64,000 nucleotides of DNA from Anaerobaca sp035448545. GTDB lineage: Bacteria; Planctomycetota; Phycisphaerae; Sedimentisphaerales; Anaerobacaceae. Position numbers and translations under genes: made by a program. Location of the stretch: positions 21,600-85,599 of the forward strand of contig DAOTJE010000018.1 in assembly GCA_035448545.1 (NCBI GenBank), in the 5' to 3' direction. The notes beneath the pieces are model-generated. The model ran no database searches and was not told the DNA's origin. It saw only the letters and a program-made list of their open reading frames with translations. This document shows, one piece after another, positions 16,655 to 24,505 of this stretch (the stretch's first letter is position 1; every line of letters starts with the position of its first letter).

Positions 16655-18001
16655 ATGGCACATCGACACGAACACGGACACAGTTACGACGAGCCGCAGG
16701 AGCACCCTGCAGCGCCGTCGCGTGAGCTGGATGCGGCGGGGAAGTCTCTCTCCGAGGCGCTGCGCCTGAGCTTCTTCATTCTGAAGATCATTATGATCGT
16801 GCTGGTCATCGCGTTTCTGATCTCGGGCTTCAAGACGGTCGAGTCCGGGGAGAAAGCAATGGTCCTGCGCTTCGGCGCCATTCGGGGCGTGGGCGAAGAG
16901 CGCGTCCTGGGGCCCGGCTGGCACTGGGTCTTCCCCTATCCGATCGATGAGCTGGTCAAGATCCCGGTCGAGGCGCAGATCAATCTGCCGATTACGTCGT
17001 TCTGGTACAAGCAGACGCGCAACGACATCCTTGGCGAGGGTCCCAAACCGCGCAATCTGGTGCCGGAGAAACTCAATCCGCTGACCGAGGGATACTCCCT
17101 GACGCGAAGCCAGGCGGAAGGACTTCAGGGTCTCGGACGGCCTGTTTCCGGACCACAAGCCGTGGAACGGGTGTCTGACGGCGAAAGCAGCGACTACAGC
17201 ATTGTTCACACGCAATGGCAAATCGACTACCAGATCGGCAACATCGAGCAGTTCTACACGAATGTTTACGTTCCGGCGGCCAGACCCGGGCAGATCTATT
17301 TCGACATTCTGAAAGAGTCGATCACGCCGCTGCTCAAGAGCGTGGTGGAAGATGCGGTGGTCACCGCCATGGTTCGGTACACCATCGACGAAGCGCTTCA
17401 AAGCACCGACACGATTCCGCGTCATGTCGAGCAACTGACGCAGCAGAAACTCGATGCCATTGACAGCGGCATCCGCGTCACCAAGGTTCAGCTCGTGGCG
17501 GCGACGTGGCCGCAGCAGGTGGACGCCGCCTTCCAGGAATACATCGCGGCCAGCCAGAAGAGCGGCTTGGCAATCAGCGACGCGAGGAACTACGCCGAGC
17601 AGACCCTCACGGACGCCGCCGGGCAGGTCGCCGAATCGCTGTACCAGGCGCTGATCGCGTCCAATGTGGGCGAGGACCTGTTGGCGGTGCTGTGGTCGCA
17701 GGTGGCCGGCCAGGCCCAGAACACGGTGGCCCAGGCCCAGGCCTATCGCACCAAGGTGGTCGAAGATGCCAAAGCCAGCGCCACCTACCTGGCCAGCATC
17801 CTCCCGGAATACCGCAAGTGGCCCGAGCTGGTTGCCCAGGGGATTTATCTCGACGCGATCCAAAAAGTGCTCGACAACGCCGACGAGAAGTTCATCCTGG
17901 ACCCGAGCGAGCTCGCCCAGGGACGGGAAGTCCGCGTCCTGGTGAACCGGGACCCGATTCTCAAGCCCAAGGCGACACGGACAACACCGAGCACAAAATA
18001 G
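16655..18001 (+). CDS. hflK: HflK-like SPFH protein with His-rich N-terminus
   Basis: A 448-residue protein beginning 'MAHRHEHGHSYDEPQEHP', an obvious His cluster on the cytoplasmic side. One TM helix (about 43-62) and the SPFH domain follow ('VESGEKAMVLRFGAIRG...VLGPGWHWVFPYPID'). A helical arm ('QAQAYRTKVVEDAKASATYL') and a tail rich in Lys/Thr end the protein. E. coli HflK has a Gly-rich N-terminus instead. The gene lies 44 bases after hflC and 36 bases before a metal P-type ATPase that also starts with a His cluster, so a link to metal status is plausible but unproven. Confidence 0.85.
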   Translation: MAHRHEHGHSYDEPQEHPAAPSRELDAAGKSLSEALRLSFFILKIIMIVLVIAFLISGFKTVESGEKAMVLRFGAIRGVGEERVLGPGWHWVFPYPIDELVKIPVEAQINLPITSFWYKQTRNDILGEGPKPRNLVPEKLNPLTEGYSLTRSQAEGLQGLGRPVSGPQAVERVSDGESSDYSIVHTQWQIDYQIGNIEQFYTNVYVPAARPGQIYFDILKESITPLLKSVVEDAVVTAMVRYTIDEALQSTDTIPRHVEQLTQQKLDAIDSGIRVTKVQLVAATWPQQVDAAFQEYIAASQKSGLAISDARNYAEQTLTDAAGQVAESLYQALIASNVGEDLLAVLWSQVAGQAQNTVAQAQAYRTKVVEDAKASATYLASILPEYRKWPELVAQGIYLDAIQKVLDNADEKFILDPSELAQGREVRVLVNRDPILKPKATRTTPSTK

Positions 18002-18037
18002 ACCGGTATATCGAAGGCAACGCACGAGAACGCACTT

Positions 18038-19975
18038 ATGGCTCATGAGCATCTACACTTGCAGCACGACACGGCCGAGGACACACGAGGTCAGCAACTG
18101 CGCGTCAGTCTGGCGCTGCTGGGGACCTTGGCGGGCGGAGTCCTTCTGATCAACAGCGGCATCGGCCGGTTTATCTACGGGCCCGACAGCTTCAACACCG
18201 AGATCTTCGCGATGCTCGGCGCGCTGCTGCTGGGCCTGCCGATCGTCGTTCACGCCATGCGGAGCCTGATGCGAGGCGAGTCGCACATGGACGAGCTGGC
18301 GGCGTTGGGCATCGTAGCGGCGTTCGCCACCGGCGAGTATGTGGCGGCCGGACTGATCGGCTTCTTCATGCTGCTTAGTGAGCTGATCGAGACCCGTACC
18401 GCCCTGGGCGCCCGGGCGTCCATCGAATCCCTGATCCGACTGACCCCGACGAAGGCGAATCTGATCCGCACCGACGGCGTCGAACAGGAGGTCAAGGTCA
18501 GCGAGCTGAAGCCGGGGGACATGATCCGCGTCCGCCCGGGCGACAACATCCCGGCCGACGGCGAGGTGGCCAGCGGCATGAGCTCCGTCAACGAGGCGAC
18601 CATCACCGGCGAGTCGTTGCCGGTCGACAAGGTGCCGGGCATGCAGGTCTTCGCCGGCACGAACAACCTGACCGGCGCGATGGACATTCGCGTCACCAAG
18701 GCGGGCCAGGACACGACCCTGGGCAAGGTCCAGTCGCTGATCATGCAGGCCGAGCAGACGAAGATTCCGATCATGCGGATCATCGATCGGTACATCACAT
18801 GGTACGTTCCGACGATCCTGATGATCGCGGCGATCGTGCTGTTCTTCACGCGGGACATCAATCAGGCGATCACCATCCTGGTCATCTCCTGCCCCTGCGC
18901 GATCATTCTGGCGACTCCCACGGCGATGGTGGCCGCCATCTCGGCGGCGGCGCGATTGGGCGTTCTGGTCAAGAACGTGGCCGATCTCGAGATCGCCGGC
19001 AAGATGACGGCGCTGGTCTTCGACAAGACGGGCACCGTCACCACCGGGCGGCTCTACGTGACGAAGCTGACGCCCGCCGAGGGCATCGAGCCGGCCGAAC
19101 TGCTGGCCGAGGCGGCGGCGGCCGAGCAGTTGAGCAAGCACCCCGCGGCCCGCGCCCTCCAGGACGTGGCCAAGGAGGCCAATCTGTCGCTGCCGGTGGC
19201 GGAAGGCTTCCAGGAAACGCCGGGCAAAGGCGTGATCGCCACCGTCAATTCGTCGAAGATCATGGTCGGCCGGCAGTCGTTTCTCAAGGACAGCGGCGTC
19301 GATTGTACCGGCATCTCCGACCCTGCCCTGGACGAAGAGCAGGGCTTCAGCACACTGTACGTGGCCAAGGACGCGCGGTGCATCGGGTGGATCGGCCTCC
19401 AGGACAAGACGCGTCCCGAAGCGCAGAGGGCGGTCAAGGAGCTGGTCGATATCGGCATCAAACGGGTGACCATGCTCACGGGCGACCGCAGCGAAGTCGC
19501 CAACCGCGTCGCCGGCGAACTGGGCTGCACCGACTACAAGGCGCACTGTTTGCCTCAGGACAAACTGGCCATCGTCGAGCAGATCAAGCGGGACGGGCAT
19601 ACGGTCGTGGTGGTCGGCGACGGCATCAACGACGCGCCGGCGCTGGCCGCCGGCGATCTCGGCATCGCCATGGGAGCGGCCGGCAGCGATGTCGCGATCA
19701 ACTCGGCGTCCATCGCGCTGATGAACAACGACCTGCGTCGCATCCCGTTTCTGGTCCAGGTTTCGCGCCGGACCCGCCGGGTCATCAACCAGAATCTGGG
19801 GTTCGGCATCGCGTTTATCGTGTTCGGCATCTCCCTGGCGAGATTCATCCCGCCCAGCGTGGCCGCGTTCCTGCACTTCGCCAGCTCGCTGGTGGTGGTA
19901 TTCAACAGCGCGCGGCTGGTGCGTTACGGCGAAGACCTCGACCACGATTCGCATCCGGGGGCGCCACCGTCTTAA
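18038..19975 (+). CDS. P1B-type heavy-metal-translocating ATPase
   Basis: A 645-residue ATP-driven metal pump. Motifs seen in order: TM segments from about residue 27; the actuator 'TITGESLPVDK'; the CPC transport site at C285-P-C287; the phosphorylation site D329 in 'FDKTGTVT'; the 'SKHPAARAL' HP motif; and 'GDGINDAPALAAGD'. There is no N-terminal CXXC metal-binding domain; instead the first residues are 'MAHEHLHLQHD'. The last two TM segments ('FLHFASSLVVVFNSARL') lack the Tyr-Asn of Cu(I) pumps in TM7 and the Asp typical of Zn/Cd pumps in TM8, so the metal cannot be assigned from sequence. It lies 36 bases after hflK. Confidence 0.92.
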   Translation: MAHEHLHLQHDTAEDTRGQQLRVSLALLGTLAGGVLLINSGIGRFIYGPDSFNTEIFAMLGALLLGLPIVVHAMRSLMRGESHMDELAALGIVAAFATGEYVAAGLIGFFMLLSELIETRTALGARASIESLIRLTPTKANLIRTDGVEQEVKVSELKPGDMIRVRPGDNIPADGEVASGMSSVNEATITGESLPVDKVPGMQVFAGTNNLTGAMDIRVTKAGQDTTLGKVQSLIMQAEQTKIPIMRIIDRYITWYVPTILMIAAIVLFFTRDINQAITILVISCPCAIILATPTAMVAAISAAARLGVLVKNVADLEIAGKMTALVFDKTGTVTTGRLYVTKLTPAEGIEPAELLAEAAAAEQLSKHPAARALQDVAKEANLSLPVAEGFQETPGKGVIATVNSSKIMVGRQSFLKDSGVDCTGISDPALDEEQGFSTLYVAKDARCIGWIGLQDKTRPEAQRAVKELVDIGIKRVTMLTGDRSEVANRVAGELGCTDYKAHCLPQDKLAIVEQIKRDGHTVVVVGDGINDAPALAAGDLGIAMGAAGSDVAINSASIALMNNDLRRIPFLVQVSRRTRRVINQNLGFGIAFIVFGISLARFIPPSVAAFLHFASSLVVVFNSARLVRYGEDLDHDSHPGAPPS

Positions 19976-20043
19976 GGACGATGGGGAGACGATGCGGGCC
20001 GTTGCGGCAGTTGATCGTTTGTTTGGATAGCGTGCGGTAGATT

Positions 20044-21279
20044 ATGGATTACGCCGTGGAGACCATTTCGCTGACGAAGGTCTTCTCCGACTGGTGGGGC
20101 CGGGCCAAGGTCTACGCCGTCGATGACCTCAATCTCCAGATTCGCCACAACGAGGTTTTCGGCCTGCTCGGACCGAACGGATCGGGCAAGACGACCACGA
20201 TCAAGATGCTGCTGGGCCTGCTGCACCCGACCAAAGGTCATGCGCTGCTGCTCGGCGGCGACGGAACCGATCCGAAGATCAACCGGCGGGTGGGCTTTCT
20301 TCCCGAGGAATCGTATCTGTACCGTTTTCTCAACGCCCGGGAAACCCTCGATTTCTACGGCCGGCTCTTCAAGTTGGACGCCAAGGTCCGCAAGATGCGG
20401 ATCGAGGCGCTGCTGGAGATGGTCGGACTGCGGGCGGTGGCCAGCCGGCCGATCGGCACGTACTCGAAAGGAATGGCCCGTCGGATCGGTCTGGCCCAGG
20501 CGCTGATCAACGACCCCGACCTGCTGATTCTCGACGAACCGACTACCGGCCTGGACCCTATCGGGACCCGGCAGATCAAGGACCTGATTCTCAAGCTGGC
20601 CGAACGCGGCAAGACCATTCTGCTTTGCAGTCACTTGCTGGCGGACGTCGAGGACGTGTGCGATCGGATCGCGATTCTCTACGGAGGCAAGGTCCAGGCG
20701 GAAGGCCGGGTGCGCGAGCTCCTGCAACAGAACGGCAAGCGGCAGATCGTCACCAGCGCCGTCAGCGACGGGACTATCGAAAAGATCCGGCGCCTTCTGG
20801 CAGAAGAGCACGCCGAATGTGAAATCACCAGCCCGATGGAGAAGCTCGAGACATTTTTCATCCACACCGTCGCGCAAGCACAACAGCAGGCAAAACCGAC
20901 CAGCGGAGCAGTCAGCACGACGCAGATCGGCGACTTCCTCATGGCGGAGAAGTCGCAGGCGAGTGCCCTCGACAAGCTCGTTGCGGCGCCGGTCTCCCAA
21001 GACAAGCCGACGGCGCCCCGCACGGAACCCATCCAACCGGTCGAAACCCCGGTAGCACAACCCGACCGGGACCTGCTCAGCAGACTGACCCGGTCTGCCG
21101 GGCCCCCTCAAACGGAGCAGGTCGCGCCCGTCAAACCATCGCCCGCCGACACGGCGGAACCCCGTGACAACCGACAGATTAACCGCAGTGTCCTCGACGC
21201 ACTGACCGGCCAGACGGCGCCGCCCGCGACCGAGAAGCCCCACGAGCCACGGAAGGACGGAGAGGCCCGCCATGAGTAG
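20044..21279 (+). CDS. ABC transporter ATP-binding protein with long tail
   Basis: A 411-residue protein. The first ~235 residues are a complete nucleotide-binding domain, with Walker A 'GPNGSGKTT', signature 'YSKGMARRIGLAQAL', Walker B 'LLILDEPTTGLDP' and switch His in 'LLCSHLLADVED'. A regulatory-like extension follows, then about 130 residues rich in Pro, Thr, Gln and Ala that look disordered. In the tail a short motif recurs three times ('SALDKLVAAP', 'DLLSRLTRSA', 'SVLDALTGQT'). The permease gene overlaps its end by 8 bases. ABC-2 exporters of this type move polysaccharides, lipids or drugs; the substrate is unknown here. Confidence 0.93.
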   Translation: MDYAVETISLTKVFSDWWGRAKVYAVDDLNLQIRHNEVFGLLGPNGSGKTTTIKMLLGLLHPTKGHALLLGGDGTDPKINRRVGFLPEESYLYRFLNARETLDFYGRLFKLDAKVRKMRIEALLEMVGLRAVASRPIGTYSKGMARRIGLAQALINDPDLLILDEPTTGLDPIGTRQIKDLILKLAERGKTILLCSHLLADVEDVCDRIAILYGGKVQAEGRVRELLQQNGKRQIVTSAVSDGTIEKIRRLLAEEHAECEITSPMEKLETFFIHTVAQAQQQAKPTSGAVSTTQIGDFLMAEKSQASALDKLVAAPVSQDKPTAPRTEPIQPVETPVAQPDRDLLSRLTRSAGPPQTEQVAPVKPSPADTAEPRDNRQINRSVLDALTGQTAPPATEKPHEPRKDGEARHE

Positions 21280-22645
21280 AATCTGGGCCGTTGCAGTCAA
21301 TACGATCCGGCAGGCCGTGCGTATGAAGATTGCCGTGATCTTCATCATGATGCTGCTGGTCCTGCTGCCGGTCATGGGATTTACCGCCACGGGCGACGGT
21401 ACTCTGAAAGGCCGGCTCCAGACGTTCGTCAGCTATGGGCTTTCATTGACCAGTCTGCTGCTGTGCCTGCTGACGGTTGTCGTGTCAACCTATACGATCA
21501 CGAGCGACATCGAACACCGCCAGATTTACACCGTGGCCACCAAGCCCATCCGCAGGCACGAGTTCCTTCTCGGCAAGCTGCTGGGCGTGATCACTCTCGA
21601 TGCGGTTCTCGTGCTGCTGTTCGCCGGCATCGTCTACGCCGTGGTGATGTTCCTGCCCGGTTTTTACGACGTCTCGAACGACACGCTGCGGCAGATCGAC
21701 AACGAGTTCTACACCGCCCGCGCCAGTCTCACGCCCCCGCTTCCCGATGTCGAAGAAGAGGTTCTGGCGCTCTACAACAAGTTGGAGAAGACCGGGCAGC
21801 TCCGCGAGGCATACCCCACACTGCCGCCTGACGGGATTCTCAAAGAGCTGACGCTGCGCAAGCAATTGGAGAAACGTGCAGCGGGGGTAGGCGAGGGGCT
21901 GATGTGGGAGTTTGAGAACATCCGGCCCCTCGATCCCAACCAGAGTCTGTTTATCCGGTTCAAGTACGACGTGGCCGCAGAGCCCGCCGGCGGCCAGATC
22001 TACGCCCGCTGGCAGATCGGCGATCTCAGGCAGTTTCGCCAAGGAATGAATTTCAAAACGCCGGTCTGGCCCGAGGACCGTGCCGACCCGGTCCGCACCT
22101 TCCGCGAGATCGAGGTCCCGGCGCGGGTCATCGCCGAGGACGGATATCTGGGGGTGGCGTTCCTCAACGTGCCGCTCAACAACACCACGGTGATCTTTCC
22201 GCTCGAAGATGGTCTGGAACTGCTCTACAAGGCCGATACGTTCACAAGTAATTTCCTCCGCGGCGTGCTGTTGATCCTGTTCCGCCTGGTCTTTCTGGCG
22301 TGTCTGGGGGTACTGGCGGCAAGCTTCCTGTCGTTTCCCGTGGCGATTCTGTTCTGTCTGATGATCTTCTTCACAGGCACCATCAGCGGCTTCGTGCTCG
22401 AATCGTTCGAGTATCTCAGCGCCGGCGCCAGTGAGGTTTATTCGTACACGATCGGGGCCCTCGTCCGACTGTTGCCGCGATTTGACAAATACAACCCGAC
22501 GGCTTTTCTGGTTCCCGGCCGCCTGATCGCCTGGTCGTTCCTGGCGCAAGTGGCGCTGTTCATGGTGTGCATCCAGGCCCTGTTGCTGCTGGTGCTGGCC
22601 CTGATCATCTTCAGCTTCCGCGAGCTGGCCCGAATCATTGTATGA
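21272..22645 (+). CDS. ABC-2 type transporter permease with large external loop
   Basis: A 457-residue membrane protein. TM1 (about 14-35), TM2-3 (about 50-75 and 105-130), a large soluble loop of about 180 residues (about 135-320) between the two halves, and four hydrophobic segments near the C-terminus. The intracellular motif 'DIEHRQIYTVATKPIRRHEFLLGK' is the ABC-2 coupling region. The loop holds beta-rich segments such as 'GGQIYARWQIGDL'. The gene overlaps its ATPase by 8 bases, so the two are surely a pair. A related permease lies on the opposite strand at 12463-13428. The unknown 602-residue gene follows after 33 bases. Confidence 0.9.
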   Translation: MSRIWAVAVNTIRQAVRMKIAVIFIMMLLVLLPVMGFTATGDGTLKGRLQTFVSYGLSLTSLLLCLLTVVVSTYTITSDIEHRQIYTVATKPIRRHEFLLGKLLGVITLDAVLVLLFAGIVYAVVMFLPGFYDVSNDTLRQIDNEFYTARASLTPPLPDVEEEVLALYNKLEKTGQLREAYPTLPPDGILKELTLRKQLEKRAAGVGEGLMWEFENIRPLDPNQSLFIRFKYDVAAEPAGGQIYARWQIGDLRQFRQGMNFKTPVWPEDRADPVRTFREIEVPARVIAEDGYLGVAFLNVPLNNTTVIFPLEDGLELLYKADTFTSNFLRGVLLILFRLVFLACLGVLAASFLSFPVAILFCLMIFFTGTISGFVLESFEYLSAGASEVYSYTIGALVRLLPRFDKYNPTAFLVPGRLIAWSFLAQVALFMVCIQALLLLVLALIIFSFRELARIIV

Positions 22646-22678
22646 CGCGATGCGCCCGGGGGCGCCGCAAGACGGACT

Positions 22679-24487
22679 ATGCGTGGACGTGACATTCTCA
22701 TCGTGCTGGTTGGTTTGGTGTTGGCCGCCGGCCTGCTCTACACGGCCGGAGCGCAGCTCGACTACATCAACACGCAGCGCCAGACGATGGGCCTGGTGGC
22801 GAATGAGCCGGTGGAGAATCTGCCCCCTTCGCTGGCCTTTGCGACGGTCGCGATGGGTGCCTTCCGCGGTTTGGTCGTCGACATCCTCTGGATGCGGGCC
22901 GACAAGCTGAAGGAGGAAGGGCAGTTCTTCGACGCACGACAACTGGCCGAGTGGATCACGACGCTACAGCCTCGCTTTCCGGCTGTCTGGGAATTCCAGG
23001 CCTGGAACATGGCCTACAACATTTCCGTCGCCATCCCCGCTTCGCAGCCCGAGCAGCGCTGGCGATGGGTCAAGAACGGCTACGAACTGCTGCGTGACAA
23101 AGGCATTCCCATCAATCCCAAGAGCCTCGGTCTCTATCGGGAGCTGGCCCGCATCTTCCAGCACAAGCTGGGAGGCGTTTCCGACGACGTCCACAAGTAC
23201 TACAAACTCCAGTTGGCCGAGGCCATCGGCCCATTGCTCGGGTCGGAGGACAACGGGCTGTCCGCCAACGAGAATGCGTTTTTCCAGGCCCTGATCGCGA
23301 CGCCGTCCGAGTGGACCCAGATCGTCGCCGACCCGAACGTCGCTCCGTTCATTCGGGCGCTTCAGGAGGTTGGCGAGCCGTTCACCGGCGAACAGGCGTT
23401 CGTGCAGAACTACCTGGCCCTGCGCCGCAACGCGTCGCGCTTCCCCCCGGCGGCATCGGAGGTTGTGGATCGCTTCCGGGGTACGTCCGCGCTGAAACGA
23501 TTCGACCTCTTTGCGAAGGCCTACGAATTACGTCACACCTGGAAGCTGGAACCGGCGCGCATGCACCAGGTAAGCCAGGAGTATGGTCCGGTCAATTTCG
23601 CGGATCCGAACGTGCATTTTCCCATGGACTGGCGGCATCCGGATGCGCATGCGATCTACTGGGCGCTCCAGGGACTCCGCATCGCCGAAGAGAAGAACGA
23701 CGCCGAAACGGAGCGCTACAGAACGAACACACAGCGCATCGTCGCACACAGCCTTCAGAATCTCTTCCGCTACGGCAAGCTCATCATCCTCTCGCGTCCT
23801 GCCGAAGCGCTCGATCCGAACAGCCCCCGGGCCGAATCCACCTCTCCGGCCATACCCAAAGACGTTTTCCTCAGTCCGGACCTGCGGTTCTTCGATTCGT
23901 ACAACAAAGCGGTCCTGGCGATCATCGCCGGATACGAAAACGACCGCACCACGAAGGAATCGCTCGAGAACGGCCATCGCAACATGCTCAAGAACGCCGT
24001 TCTGTCGTTTTATCAGGCCGGATTGCGGGCAGAGGCCCTGAAGATCTTCAATCAATTGCGCAAACGCTATCCCTTGCAGGAGTTCAACGTTTCGCTGGAG
24101 CAGTTCGCGTTGAACCGCTGGAGAGAGGAACTGAGCGGCTTCGGCATCGATGATGCCCGCGAGCAGATCGTGATGCTGCTCAGCGAGGGGTACTATCTGT
24201 ACGCCATCCGCGACGATGAAGCGGCGGCCGGGCGAGAGCAGTTGGCCCAGCAGGCGTACGACTTCTACAACACGACGAACCAGCCGGAGTTTCGCATTGA
24301 CCTGCCCCCGATGCCTGTGTTACGCTATGTCGCGCTCGGTCAGTTCCTCAACAGCGGGGCGTATCCGCCTTATGTTCGACAGGGTCTGCTGAACCGGATC
24401 CAGATCGAGAAACCTGACTTGTACAAGCAACTGGAACAGACCGAGGCACAGCTACAACAGATGCAGGAGCAGCAGGGAACGCCGTGA
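22679..24487 (+). CDS. membrane-anchored helical protein of unknown function
   Basis: A 602-residue protein with one N-terminal TM helix ('ILIVLVGLVLAAGLLYTAGAQ') and an all-helical extracytoplasmic body with TPR-like stretches ('FFDARQLAEWITTLQPRFPAVWEFQAWN'-type repeats, broken here for length). Conserved-looking segments include 'VVDILWMRADKLKEEGQF' and 'NMAYNISVAIPASQPEQR'. The C-terminal 25 residues are Gln-rich. It starts 33 bases after the ABC permease stop and ends 18 bases before a helicase gene. Position suggests an accessory of the ABC exporter, facing the periplasm. I do not recognise a named domain and see no catalytic motif. Confidence 0.75.
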   Translation: MRGRDILIVLVGLVLAAGLLYTAGAQLDYINTQRQTMGLVANEPVENLPPSLAFATVAMGAFRGLVVDILWMRADKLKEEGQFFDARQLAEWITTLQPRFPAVWEFQAWNMAYNISVAIPASQPEQRWRWVKNGYELLRDKGIPINPKSLGLYRELARIFQHKLGGVSDDVHKYYKLQLAEAIGPLLGSEDNGLSANENAFFQALIATPSEWTQIVADPNVAPFIRALQEVGEPFTGEQAFVQNYLALRRNASRFPPAASEVVDRFRGTSALKRFDLFAKAYELRHTWKLEPARMHQVSQEYGPVNFADPNVHFPMDWRHPDAHAIYWALQGLRIAEEKNDAETERYRTNTQRIVAHSLQNLFRYGKLIILSRPAEALDPNSPRAESTSPAIPKDVFLSPDLRFFDSYNKAVLAIIAGYENDRTTKESLENGHRNMLKNAVLSFYQAGLRAEALKIFNQLRKRYPLQEFNVSLEQFALNRWREELSGFGIDDAREQIVMLLSEGYYLYAIRDDEAAAGREQLAQQAYDFYNTTNQPEFRIDLPPMPVLRYVALGQFLNSGAYPPYVRQGLLNRIQIEKPDLYKQLEQTEAQLQQMQEQQGTP

Positions 24488-24505
24488 GGGTCATCCGGCA
24501 GGGAC

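Noticed and set aside
18053..19954. 633-codon minus-strand frame antisense to the P1B ATPase
   Set aside because: Opposite a gene with all P-type motifs, and shows no domain of its own.
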